A stretch of DNA of 64,000 nucleotides from Chenopodium formosanum (taxonomy: Eukaryota; Streptophyta; Magnoliopsida; Caryophyllales; Amaranthaceae): the NCBI GenBank assembly GCA_024500155.1, contig CM044856.1, positions 49,166,303 to 49,230,302 of the forward strand, read 5' to 3'. The notes beneath the pieces were generated by a model. It searched no databases. It saw only the letters and a program-made list of their open reading frames with translations, and was not told the DNA's origin. The position numbers and the translations under genes are program-made. Below are positions 21,731-33,236 of this stretch, in pieces (position 1 is the stretch's first letter; the number at the start of each line of letters is the position of its first letter).

Positions 21731-23326
21731 TGATGAGTGTCATTTATGGCACTCATAGGGTAGTCTTTTAGGATGATTTCATCCCTTTTTCATGCTTTCT
21801 TATCTTATTTTTGGTCCTTTTTCCTTTAGTTCCTCTCTTTCCTTCTTTCTTTGTGTTTTTTGTATTTTCTTCGTGTTTTCCTTTTATTTGGCCATTTTTC
21901 CCTTTTATTTCTTTCCTTTGTTTTCTCTTGTAGGTACCTAGGATTTGTCTTTGCAAAGGGATCAAGATGAGATATAGTGACTAAGCAAGGAGGAAGCAAT
22001 CTGCTTGGAGAGGGCTCAGAGAGGCCTTGTAGAAGGCATAACCTTTGCAAGGTTGCCGCGGGCGCGTGTCCTGGAGGCCGCGGCCGCGGGATGTGTTGCA
22101 CCAAATTTGCCAAAACAGACCTGGAACTTTTCGAGGTCTGGCCGTTGGCTCCCCGCAAGTGCGGATAGACTGGAGAGAGCGCTTCAGATTAGAGAGACCA
22201 CGTGCCTCTGATTACTCTTTGGGAGCAGGGAATTCACTGTGCCATTGCCGCGGGCACGGGTGTTGCCCAGACAGCCAGCAGAGTTTGTTATGGGTTCCGT
22301 AGCCATTTCCCCGCGGTCGCGGGGAACCTGTTTTCCTTCTTTGCCTATAAATACACTTGTAATTCCTTTTTGAAAATTAACTTTTAGATAATTTTCATTA
22401 GCTTAATTTTATAGCGAGAAGTTAGAGAGAAGATAGAGAGAAATTCTTGGATTTGGATTTGTATTTCAACATTGGTTCAATTGTGCTTGGATTTCTTCAT
22501 CTTCAATCATTAATATTAGTGAGAATCTCTTCTTTTAGTTCATCTCTTTACTTGTTTGTCTTAGATTCATATTTGATTGTTTGATTTCCTTAGATTTGAA
22601 TTTAATATTGTAGTTGATATTATTTTCTCTTGATTTTGATTTAGAATGATGATCAATGCAATTTCTAGTGATTTGTTCTTGAGTTACCCCATGATTAGTG
22701 AGTAGATTAGTTGCTAAGGAGAAGGGGAAGCATGCTTGATTGATAATTTGTGCTAGTTGATGATCACTAATTGATTGAATTTTTGCAATTAAATTGGTTG
22801 ACATAGTTTTGCATCTGATTAATTAGATTAGGAGTGATCAACCTATAAGATTAATCTAGAATGCATTGCAATTCTTAATGACATGAACCATCAATTTGAG
22901 AATTGTTATAATTTATTGAGTTTGATTGTGATTTTCCTTGATTATCCATTCATAGTGACCCCTAGCTTGGCCTCTAGGAGATATCTTTTGAATTATTTTG
23001 ATTTCTACTATTGTTTGTCCTTTGTAATGCTTGAATCAATTGAATGAACTATCAATTAGCATGATTATTGAACTTGCATGTGGAACCTACATCCCTAGTG
23101 TTAAGTTTCTTTAATTACTTGATCAATCTAGCTTTGTTACCATAGTACCAACCATTTTCTCACTACAATCTTCGAAGTAGCTTGATTTAGGCTAAAGTTG
23201 ATACCGACTCACTCCTTTGGGTTCGACCCTATACTTGCTTTATACTCGTATTAGGTTTGTTTAGGTTGTTATAAATTGTGTTTGATCTAGGTATACACAA
23301 TTGATGACACGTTTATTCCTCTATCA
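21731..23326 (+). repeat. Athila 5' LTR
   Basis: Begins TGATGAGTGTCATTTATGG and ends CCTCTATCA. The first 25 bases form a small palindrome (ATGAGTG...CACTCAT). U3 holds GC-rich words such as CCGCGGGCGCG (22055-22325), then the TATA box TATAAATA at 22346-22353. U5 contains CCTTTGGGTTCGACCC, shared with other LTRs in this window. Confidence 0.95.
22346..22353 (+). promoter_or_regulatory. TATA box of the Athila 5' LTR
   Basis: TATAAATA in TTTGCCTATAAATACACTTG, following the CpG-rich island. The same box is kept in the 3' LTR at 33866-33873. Confidence 0.75.
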
Positions 23327-23329
23327 AAA

Positions 23330-23347
23330 TGGCGCTGTTGCCGGGGA
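23330..23347 (+). other. Primer binding site (tRNA-Asp type)
   Basis: TGGCGCTGTTGCCGGGGA, 3 bp after the LTR. It matches the complement of the plant tRNA-Asp 3' end (TGGCGCCGTTGCCGGGGA) at 17 of 18 positions; Athila elements prime with this tRNA. Confidence 0.9.
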
Positions 23348-23470
23348 ATGATATTTGTGCTTAGCTTTAGTTGTTGAGTCTAATTCACTTTAATTGAAAA
23401 AATACATAAAGATTTTGTTTCTTTAGGCTACATTTGTAGCCGTGTTACTAATATTTTCATTGAGTTTTGC

Positions 23471-24917
23471 ATGGATAGAGCTCGTGATCGATCCATTGTG
23501 CCTTTTGACCTGGAAATCGAAAGTACTCTATCAAGGAGAAGAATTGCTAGTCTATCCTTGGAGTTTAGTTCCTCAAGAGAAGAAGGATTTGAAGACGAAC
23601 TAAGCATGGGAGAACAACCAAGAGTTGCTTTGAAAGGATTGGGAATTCTCGGTGCGTCTAAGTTTAAGAGTGGAATTGCTCCACCTACAACACCGGCGAA
23701 TGATTTCAAAATTAGGCCGGCTGTGATCGCCTTGATCGAGAGGAGACAATATAGCGGAGCTAAAAATGAGAGTCCGTTGAACCATCTCAAGGAGTTCGAA
23801 AAGTATTGCAATACTATGAAAGTAAACCAAATTTCTCAAAGTTTCTCAAGAGTTCATCCGGCTAAAGTTTTTCCTTTTCTCTCATAGGCCGAGCCTTGGG
23901 GTGGTTGGATAAGGAGGTAAAGCTAAATTCCCTAAGAACATGGTACGAAGTCACCAAGGAATTCTTGTCCCGGTTTTCCCCACAAAAGAAAACGGTGGAA
24001 GCTAGAGCTTTGATTCAAGGGTTCAAGCAAAGACCTAATGAAAGCATTTACGAAGCATGGGAGAGGTATAAAGAGTACCAAAGGGAGTGTCCCCACCACG
24101 GAATTCCAACCTATCAAACCTTTCAAATTTTCTATAGTGGCCTAACTCCTCAAGGCAAATCATGCCTTGATGGGGGAGCTTGAGGTCCCATTATGAATAC
24201 GACGGAGGAAGATGTGGTGGACATTATTGAGGATATAGTGAGGTACTATAGAGATTGGCAAGATGGTGAGAGGGATTCAACTAGCAAGAGTGGCTCTTCG
24301 GTGTACTCTATAGACTATCTAGATGTGATCAACAACCTATCCTTACAAATGACAAACTTGGGAAAAGAAATGACCGCAATTAAGACCAAATTGGAAAGCT
24401 CTTCTTCTTTTCAAGCTTCGAACCTTCCCTCCCAATTTAAGGGGAGAGGTACTCTTTCTAACTCTCAACCCCCTCCCTCCTCAAATAATATGCCTAGTGG
24501 TTGCTTGTTTTGTGATGCATGTGGATCTATGATCATGACTCTTGTAATTGCCCTCATGCTTCTCCGGAATGTGGTGATGATTTTGATAAAAATGAGAGTG
24601 ACCATGTGAACTATGTGTCAAATAATAACGTGCAAAGGTCTGATAATCAAAGAGGTCAATGGAATAGGAATAACCAAAACCAAGGTAATTTTGACAAATA
24701 TAACCAAGGCGGTGGTTATAGGAACCAAGGTTCTCGTGGTAACTATAACAATCAAGGTTATAGTAGTCAAAATCAAAACCAAAATTACGGTAATCAAAAC
24801 CAAAGTTATGGAAATCATAACCAAGGTAGTGGAAACTATAATCAAGGTTATGGTAAAAATCAAAATAGGTGTAATTGGAACAATCAAGGTAGGGGCAATT
24901 TTCAAAATAATTCTTAA
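23471..24917 (+). pseudogene. Athila gag
   Basis: ATG at 23471 (MDRARDRSIVPFDLEIES). The capsid region carries FKIRPAVIALIERRQYSG, LGWLDKEVKLNSLRTWYEV, PNESIYEAWERYKEYQRECP and YSGLTPQGKSCLDGGA, all standard for Athila gag, which builds the virus-like particle in the cytoplasm. A frameshift near 23880 and a stop at 24181 split it. A zinc-knuckle-like CLFCDACG with following Cys residues lies near 24500, across another frameshift. The tail (24519-24917) is an Asn/Gln/Gly/Tyr-rich low-complexity domain with repeated NQG and NYN words, ending at a stop. Confidence 0.85.
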
Positions 24918-25070
24918 AGGGGCCCCCCACCCGGATTTGTTCCAAAGACTCAAGGTGAAAATTCCTATTCATAACCTTCTTATTCTAGGACTAATTTGGA
25001 GGAAATAATTGAAAATCAAACCAACTTTTTGAACACATACATGCCCGTTAGTGATTAGAAATTCAATGAG

Positions 25071-26226
25071 ATGATGACCCATAACAAAATGCTCAAAAAC
25101 CGAATTTCGCAACTTGCTAATGCTGTGAAAGACCAAGTAAGCCCTTCTTATTTACATTCCCAAGGCCTAGATCCCAAGAAACACGTGAATGATATTGTTA
25201 CAAGGAGTTGTAAGGTTCTTGAGGAGAGATTTCCTAGGAAGAGTGAAGACAAGAAGGTCTCCAAGGAAGCTTTGGTTGAGAATGAGGGAGATACAACATC
25301 TTTAGATGAGGTTGTTGTTGAGACACCTAGAGAGGTGAGAGTAGAGAAAGAGATTGTGAAACCCAAGCTCCCTTATCCCCAAAAATTCATGAGACACAAA
25401 TTGGATGAGCAATTTGGGAGATTTATTGATATGATCAAACAACTTCACGTTTCTCTACCTTTCACCGATGTGATCAACCAAATTCCCAACTATGCTAAAT
25501 TCCTCAAAGACATTTTGAGTGGGAAAAGGACTTGTGATGTTGTGGAGACTATCAACTTATCTGAGAATTGTAGTGCGATCATCGTGAACAAAATACCACC
25601 CAAGTAGAAAGACCCCAAAAACTTCTCCATCCCTTGTGCTATTAACAATATGCAAATTGATAATGCCCTATGTGAATTAGAAGTTAGTGTAAGCCTAATG
25701 CCATATTCAATTTATCAAAGACTTGATTTAAGGGGAACTCTTACCTTCCAATATTACCTTGCAACTAGCTAATAGGTCAATCAAGTTTCCAAAAGGTAAA
25801 GTGGAAGATGTTTCATTAAGGGTTGGGAAGTTTATGAACCCGGTGGATTTTGTTGTACTTGAAATGGATGAAGATGCTACCATTCCTATCATTCTAGGTA
25901 GACCCTTTCTTTCTACCTCGGGTGCTATGATAGATGTTAAGAGTGCAAAGATTTCGCTTAAGGTAGGAGATGAGGTCATATATTTCGATTTGAATGAAAG
26001 CATGAAATATCCATGTTCTTCTCTAAAAAATTGCATGATTATTGACTCTCTTGATCTTGTTGTGTCTTCCATGCATGAGCACTTTCTCACCTCTAACGAT
26101 GCTCTTAAGAATGTTTTGTTGAACAAAGATAAGCTAGGTGCACCATGCAAGGAGATGGCATTGTATGAACAATTTCTTAATGGAAGCATGGAGGAAGTGG
26201 ATGAACAAATGTGCTTGAAGATCTGA
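25071..26226 (+). pseudogene. Athila gag-pol linker and aspartic protease
   Basis: 25071-25607 encodes the linker (QGLDPKKHVNDIVTRSCK, LPYPQKFMRHKLDEQFGRF, LPFTDVINQIPNYAKFLKD). After a stop at 25605 the protease follows: FSIPCAINN, then the active-site region, where the family usually has CDLGASV but this copy reads CELEVSVSLMP. The flap side is better kept (VEDVSLRVGKFMNPVDFVV, PIILGRPFLSTSGAMIDV). A stop at 25770 and the changed active site mean no working protease. The enzyme would normally cut the polyprotein in the particle. Confidence 0.8.
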
Positions 26227-26238
26227 AGCCAAGAAGCT

Positions 26239-27783
26239 TTGCAAGTGGCCGCAATAAAAGAAGGTAAAGGTGTGCTTATGGTAGAGCTCAAACCTCTACA
26301 ATCGCACCTTAGGTATGAATTCTTAGGCCAAAATTCCACTTACCCCGTAATTGTTAGTGCATCCTTGAGTGAGAGCCAAGCACAAGTGTTATGTTGTGTC
26401 TTGAGAAAGCACCAAGGTGATTTGGGCTATACTATTGATGATCTTAAGGGTATCAGCCCCACTTTGTGTACACACCACATAATGCTTGAGGAAGGCACCC
26501 TTCCTTCTATTGAACGACAATGAAAGCTACATCCTTAAATGGGAGAGGTGGTGAAAAAAGAGATCACCAAGCTTTTGGATGCGGGAATCATATTCCCCAT
26601 CTCAAGCTCTAGGTGGGTCTCTTCCGTTCATGTCGTTCCTAAGAAGGGGGGAGTGACTGTAGTTAAGAATGAGAGAGGTGAGTTCATTTCGACTAGGACG
26701 GTCACTGGTTGGAGGATGTGTATACACTATAAACGTTTAAATACATCCAACAAGAAGGATTACTTTGCCCTTACATTTATTGATCAAATGTTAGAGAGAC
26801 TAACAAGGCACAAGTTCTATTGCTTCCTTAATGGCTATTCGGGATTTTTCCAAATTCGAATCCACCCCAATGATCAAGAGAAGACAACATTTACATGCCT
26901 CTATGGGACCTTTCCTTATAGGAGTATTCCTTTTGGCCTTTGTAATGCCCCCGCAACTTTCCAAAGGTGCAATATGAGCATTTTTAGAGACATGTTGGAG
27001 GAAGAAATGGAGGTTTTTATGGATGACTTCTCCGTTGGTGGGGTTTCATTTTAAGAGTGCCTTGTGAATCTTGAGAAATGTTTGGCAAGGTGTGTGAAGG
27101 TTAATCTTGTTTTGAATTGGGAGAAGTGCCACTTCGTGGTGGAGGAAGGATTAGTGCTTTAACACAAAATCTCTCATAAAGGAATAGAGGTGGATAAGGC
27201 AAAGATCAGGGTTATTGAGAAGCTTACACCTCTGGTTAATGTTAAGGGAGTGAGATCATTTTTGGGACTTGCGGGCTTCTATAGAAGATTCATCAAGGAT
27301 TTCTCACTCATTGCCAAGCCCCTTAATGATCTTCTTCAAAAAGATGTTGAGTTTGTGCTTGATGGTAAATGCTTGGAGGCATTCAATAGGTTGAATAAGG
27401 CCCTAATCTCTACCCCCATTGTTCAAGCCCCAAGATGGGATCTACCGTTTGAATTGATGTGTGATGCTAGTGATTGGGAAATTGGAGGTGTTTTGGGACA
27501 ACGTGTGGACAAGAAGCTTCATGTGATTTACTATATGTCCAAGACGCTAAATAGGGCTCAAAAGAATTAAACAACAATGGAAAAACAATTCATGGCCATT
27601 GTTCACTTTTTTGAGAAATTCCGGAGTTATTTTTTGGGTTCCAAGACCATTGTCTTCACGGATCATGCGGCTCTCAAGTATCTCTTTGCCAAGAAGGAGT
27701 CCAAGACAAGGTGGATTCGTTCGGTGATTGAACTATAAACTTTTAAAATAGAGATTAGGGATAAGAAGGGTGCGGAAAATGTT
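26239..27783 (+). pseudogene. Athila reverse transcriptase and RNase H
   Basis: RT motifs in order: ITKLLDAGIIFPISSSRWVS, HVVPKKGGVTVV, GWRMCIHYKRLN, FLNGYSGFFQIRIHPNDQEK, GTFPYRSIPFGLCNAPATFQ and the catalytic FMDD at 27016-27027. The D usually found in the first catalytic motif (FLDGYSG) is N here. The thumb follows after a stop at 27052 (VRSFLGLAGFYRRFIKDFS). RNase H begins FELMCDASDWEIGGVLGQR and continues YYMSKTLNRAQKN, then a stop at 27568, EKQFMAIVHFFEKFRSYF, FTDHAALKYLF and a stop at 27736. Converts element RNA to DNA in the family; dead here. Confidence 0.88.
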
Positions 27784-29183
27784 ATGGCGGACCATCTTTC
27801 TCGCCTTGAGGGTGATCAAATTCATGATGATGGTTCACCAATTAAAGATAAAATGCTTGATGATGTCTTGTATGCCATTAAGGTAAAGCATCTCACATGG
27901 TATGCCGATTTGGTAAATTTTCTATCATGTGGGGAGTTTCCACATTCTTTCTCCATGAACCAACAAAAGAAACTCAAGAGGGAGGCAAGACATTACTTGT
28001 GGGACGATCCCATCTTGTATAAACGAGGGGTTGATATCTTGCTTAGGCGTTGTGTTCCGAATGAAGAGGTGCCTAGTGTTCTAAAGATGTGCCATTCGGA
28101 TCCTAGTGGTGGTCATATAGGTGTTTCCAAAACTGCTACTAAGGTTCTTCAATGTGGTTTGTTGTGGCCATATCTCTTCAAGGATTCATGGGGCTTTGTC
28201 AGGTCATGTGACCGATGTCAAAGAGTTGGGAATATCTCCAAGCGGAATGAGATGCCTCAACAACCTATTCTTGAGTTGGAGGTGTTCAATGTATGGGGGA
28301 TTGACTTCATGGGACCATTCCCATCTTCATACGGGAATCAATTCATACTTGTGGCCGTGGACTATGTTTCTAAGTGGGTTGTAGCCATTGCTTCCCCAAC
28401 AAATGACCACAAAGTAGTGTTGAAGTTGTTCAAAAAAATCATCTTCACAAGGTATGGTGTGCCTAAGGCTGTGATAAGCGATAAATATTCTCATTTTGTT
28501 CACAATGCCTTCCAAAAAATGTTGAGGAAACATGGGGTTCATCAACGCTTCGGCCTTCCATATCATCCTTAAACAAATGGCCAAGTTGAGGTCTCCAATC
28601 GTCAAATAAAGAATATTCTTGAGAAGACGGTTGCAAGGAATAGAATAGATTGGTAGGACAAGTTGGATGATGCTCTTTGGGCAAATAGAACGGCTTTCAA
28701 GACACCTATTGGCACCACTCCATATTGCCTTCTCTAGGGAAAATCATGCCATCTCCTGGTGAAGATTGAACACCGTGCTTTGTGGGCAATCAAGAAGATA
28801 AACTTTGATTTAGAAAGTGTAGGGGAGAAAAGGTGGTTGGATCTTCATGAGCTAGAGGAGCTTAGAGTTGATGCTTACGATTGTGCTAGCACCAACAAAG
28901 CTCATTCCAAGGAAGCTCATGATAAGCTTATTGAGAAGAAAGAATTTGTGTTGGTGATAATGTCCTCCTCAACAATTCAAGAATGAAATTGTTTCCCTGA
29001 AAGCTCATGTCAAGATGGAGTGGCCCTTTCTTGGTGAAAGATGTTTTTGCTAACGGTGCCGTGGAGATTTCTCCTTTGGATTCCTCATCTTCTTTTAAGG
29101 TTAATGGTCATCGGCTTAAGAGATATTTTGATGGAGTGTTTGTTGGTCTTATTCACAAAATGATTCTTTTCAAGCCACCTTAA
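27784..29183 (+). pseudogene. Athila integrase
   Basis: Continuous from the RNase H (VMADHLSRLEGD). The HHCC zinc finger is visible in CHSDPSGGHIGVSKTATKVL and SCDRCQRVG. Core: WGIDFMGPFPSSYG (first D), GVPKAVISDKYSHF (second D; family usually SDGGSHF) and NGQVEVSNRQIKNIL (E), split by a TAA at 28570 where HPQ is usual. The C-terminal part reads WANRTAFKTPIGTTPYCLL, a stop, ARNR-like text, then LMSRWSGPFLVKDVFANGAV near 29010 and VNGHRLKRYFDG. The tail IHKMILFKPP ends at 29183. Normally joins the cDNA to nuclear DNA. Confidence 0.88.
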
Positions 29184-30371
29184 ATGGGTGGTAAACGTCG
29201 AGCTGACGACGTTAAATAAAAGTGCTTATGGGAGGCAACCCTGATTCTCACCTCTACTCTCTTTTCTTTCCTTTTTTTTTTTTATATTTCTTTGTTGATT
29301 TTGCTCTTACCTTTCCTTGTGTTTTAGGTTTGTTTTGCAGGTTTCCTTCATTCATCAACTATGGACTTAATGTGTTTGATGAGGATAGAAAAAGGAGAAT
29401 TTTGAGTGCAGGGGAGAGAGCACCTTGCGGGCTTGGAGAGGCCTCGGGTGCCCTTGCTTTAAAAGAGGGGAAAACCAATCAAGAACTTCCCGTAGTCTCT
29501 TCGTGGTCTCCCCGTGGGCGCGGGTGTCTTAGAGAGGCCGCGGGGAGAATTGGAGAGGGTGCGACATATTTTGTCAAAAAAAGGATCGGGAACTCTCAGC
29601 GGTTGCCAAGCGGGCGCGACAACTATGGAGAGGGCGCGGCCCCAATCAAAGGTAAAATCGAGTAATTTTTCTAGTATGGTCCCGCGGTTGCCCTGCAGTC
29701 TCTCCGCGGGTGTGGGCGATTCTCCGCGGGCGCGGGGAAGTCGGGAGAGGGCGCGGCTTGCTGGGTTACATGAGGGTCGGTTTGCTCCTCTCTCTCTCCT
29801 CTCTTATTTTTCAATTCCCCCTTATTTTTCCCCTTTCTCTCCCTTCTTCCTCTCAAAACCTAACCCCCAAATCATCATTCTCACACAAATTCACTCAATT
29901 CTTACTTGTTTTCACTCAATTTTCCGTCACAATTTCCTTCATACTCCATTTTCATCAATATTAAGTCTCTTTTCTCGTGGTTTTTCGGGAAATTCGAGTC
30001 CTTGAAACAATTTTGAGCTTTGTTTGAGTCTTCAATCTTGGTATACTTCTAACCTTTGTTTTATTTTTGTCAATCTCAATTGATTATTATACATTGGTTT
30101 TGGTTTGCCTTTATTAAGCATAACTATTATGTTTATGGTTGTTTGTTTGGTGGTTTTGGAATTGTTTTGAGTTATTTGTGCTTATTTTTTAGAACAATTG
30201 TTAATGTTGTTGGTTGTTATTTGGATTTTTGGTTGTTTTGTTTCTTGTAACAAGTACTTTGTAGTTTGTGGTGGTTTTGGGTGGTATTGTGAAGGTGGTT
30301 TGAAAAATTGGTGGTAGTGTTTGTGTTGATTTTGGGTGATTGTGTTGTTTCTTATGTTGGTTGAACTTGTG
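29184..30371 (+). other. Athila post-integrase non-coding region with CpG-rich island
   Basis: Starts with the conserved GTCGAGCTGACGACGTTAA. 29400-29770 is CpG-rich with repeated CCGCGGGCGCGG and GAGAGGGCGCGG words matching those in the LTR U3. A TC-rich stretch and long AT-rich leader-like sequence follow up to the 3' ORF. The island may act as an upstream control region for that ORF (inference). Confidence 0.5.
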
Positions 30372-30830
30372 ACTATGGATTTGTTAAGGAAGGTTAAGAG
30401 TAGCAAGAAACGTTCTAATCAATCCCCCGGCCAATCCTTCCAAGGCCAATCCTCCCAAGGCCAATCCTCTCAAGGCCAACCTTCAAACACCGAACATCCT
30501 CACAACCAAACTGCTCAAGATGATATCCCACCTCTTCCTTTACCCCCTCTCAAATTTCACAATCTGTCTAAACATGTCCCAATCTATATAAAAATGAAAA
30601 CTCGGAAATTTAGACCTACCCGCAACTATCATCCCGATGATATGGTCACATTAGGAGTTGATGCCGATCTTGACATCCTACTCCGTAACCTTTGTTAGGA
30701 TGAGTTTGTAAAGTCATCTCCGAGAACCTATTTGGATGTTTTAGGGTAGGTTTTAGGGGAGGCACCTTGGACTCATGGGGATGTGTTTGAAAAGGCTTTG
30801 GTGGATTTTTCTTGCTTCGCTCTTGGTAGT
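30372..30830 (+). pseudogene. Athila 3' extra ORF (env-like position)
   Basis: Reading from MDLLRKVKSSKKRSNQSPG through repeated QGQSSQGQ words and a Pro-rich stretch to RKFRPTRNYHPDDMVTLGV, a stop at 30696, then SPRTYLDVLG. A basic start, a low-complexity linker and a TRxYxPDDMxxLG-type block match the extra ORF Athila elements carry between pol and the 3' LTR. Some authors call it env-like because of its position; no signal peptide or clear membrane anchor is visible here, so I do not claim an envelope function. Confidence 0.55.
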
Positions 30831-32241
30831 CTAGTTTGTATGATGTTTGTCTCGTTGTCTTGATTTTAATGATGATGTTTTGAGGTTTCTTTCAATGATG
30901 ATGATGGTTTCTGGTTTTTGTACATAGTTTTCAAGTAAGTTTCCTTTTGTTTGCTTTTGTTTGGAAGTTACTAACAATTTCATTTTGTATATAGACCTTT
31001 TATTTTTCTCACCTTACTCGTAGCTTATGCTTTGGTCTTCGAAGCTTCTTGAAGGAGGTCATTCTTGCCCCTTGGTTGTTGTAGCATAGCTTGGACGCTT
31101 GGTGAGACCTTTCTAGTTTTTTTTCTTTTTTCTATCATTACTTTATTTTTCTTGGTTGCTTAGATTAGGATTAGTTTTAGGGGAGTTGAACTGTTCGAGG
31201 ATGTATGATTATAACACCTAGTGTGTTTGGGGTCTTTGGCGATGTGGCCATTTGACCGCTTGTATGTCGATTGGGAAATACGTGTTATGATTGCATCTTT
31301 GTCCTTTTCTTTGTTCTCCTACTTTTCCTTTATCTTTGCTTTCCATCTTTTATTCTTTTTTCTTTTCTTTTCTCTTCGTTCTTGGTTTTGTACATAGCTT
31401 TTTAAGGCTTTATTTTTCACTCTTTCTATTCTGACTTGGACTTGTAAACAATGGATTCTTGCTTTTGAATAATAATCTTACTAGGTGGTCATGGTATGCA
31501 CAATTTTAGAATACGTTTGGTTGATTCTAGGATAAATCATGCTAAGGTAGTTGTCTAGAACTAGGGGGATCATGAAGTCGGATTCTACTTGTTTGTGGCT
31601 TTTTTGGTAGTTGCTCCCTATCTTCGATTTGATAACCTTAGTGAGTTTTTGCTACAACCATGTCAGATTCATAATTTTTCAAGATTTCAACATATTCTTG
31701 CATGAGCGGCGTGGATCCTTGACTTTCACAAACCTAATCTAGAATCTAAACGTATGATTCCTAAGACCGAGACCGAACCACCAAGGGAGGACAAAGGCAT
31801 CTTTTCGGGGAGGTATTTTTCCTTTTACTATTATAGTGTCCTTCTTTTTACTTTTGGTTTTCGGGATACATTTGCCTACTTGCTAGCCCTTTGATCCTTT
31901 TTCCCTTCTTTTCAAGCCACATCTTTAGTTCTTGAGCCTTTTGTTTCATTTTCATTTTCATTTTTTTTTTTTTGGTTTTTGTGAAGCAATGGTCATTGTT
32001 GTTGGAGATTGTGGTCTATAAGTTTGGAACTTGGTTCAATTTTATGAGCAAGTTTGTGTTGTATATACATTGTAAATAATGACAAATGTCTAGTAAAAAG
32101 TTGTCCCAATTCAAAAAGGCAAGGAAAAAATAAATGCAAGTTTGAAAATAAAAACCGTCCAAAGTTAAAAGAGGCGAGGACAAGCACTACTAAAGAAAGA
32201 AAATAAATGAGAAAACAAATATATATATATATATATATATA

Positions 32242-32289
<48 letters not shown>

Positions 32290-33221
32290 AAAAATTAAAA
32301 ATTATTTTTGTGTGAGTACTCTTCCTTTTTGAGCATTGAGGACAATGCTTCATTTAAGCTTAGGGGGGGGGGGAGGGGAAGCATTCTCACGCTTTTTGTG
32401 TATATGTTTGTGATCTTAGCTTTGAATAAGCTTGGGGGTGTTGGTATTTTTGTTTGGTAATTTCTTGGTTATGGTGTAAAGAAATGCGCAATCTTTGCTT
32501 CACAATTTAGGTTAACCACCAAATTTTAAATTTAGCCTACCTTACCCCTTTTTGCCTTACGTTACAACCTTTGGGAAGATCTTTTGACCTATAGGTTTAG
32601 TCATTAATCGGTGGAGGGAATCATGGGTTATAGCCTAAAGAATGGCAATGCGTGGTCAAGATGTCGAGCATCCCAAAATTTGATCTTTTTCCAGTTCTTT
32701 CGCGGAACCCATGAGAAGCTCACTATGGGGAGATATGAGATTAGCAGGGGGAACGTGGTAAGATCATTTGGGATGAAAGTAGAGTGTGACAACTAGTTCC
32801 TATGCTTAGCATATTTATGTATCATTCAACCTTAGGTATCTTATAACGTCCATACCATGATTAACTTTAGAAAGGTTGTTATTCATTTGAATTATATTCA
32901 GTTTGTAAAGTCCATTTCACAAAGATTTTTGATTAATTGTTTTTCAAACTTTGCTCTTTATTCTTGTATTTTGCCTCATTTTTGCTTCTTTTGTTTTGCT
33001 TAATAAGAGTTATAGGTTATCTATAGGAAACCTTTACGAGAGCATCACTCGTCCTCTAGGGCGATCTAGGGGTTTAAATGGCTTGTCTTTTGTTGCTAAA
33101 ATTGACCGTGATTCCTACGAAAGTAAGTTAGTGTATATTCTCACCTCCTTTTTCTTTTTATTTTGAATAAGCCCTTCTTTTTCCTTTTTAGCCTTTGTTT
33201 TGCTCGGGATGAGCAAAAGTC
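30831..33221 (+). other. Athila 3' non-coding region
   Basis: No intact gene. It contains a TA microsatellite (32219-32286), a G-run with GAGGACAATGC upstream (32340-32380) and the line GAGAGCATCACTCGTCCTC (about 33040). The last two recur in the inverted Athila-type end at 60208-61734, so they are conserved element sequence. Confidence 0.6.
32219..32286. repeat. (TA)n microsatellite
   Basis: Nearly pure AT/TA dinucleotide run interrupted once by CT. Confidence 0.95.
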
Positions 33222-33236
33222 TAACTTGGAGGAATT
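33222..33236 (+). other. Polypurine tract of the Athila element
   Basis: AACTTGGAGGAATT directly precedes the 3' LTR. Just upstream, GCTCGGGATGAGC is a small hairpin, a familiar companion of Athila polypurine tracts. Confidence 0.7.

Noticed and set aside
30372..30830. A retroviral-type envelope gene in the Athila element
   Set aside because: Only the position fits; no signal peptide, cleavage site or membrane anchor is visible, and the frame is broken.
32219..32286. TA run as a replication origin or regulatory site
   Set aside because: A plain microsatellite within decayed retrotransposon sequence.
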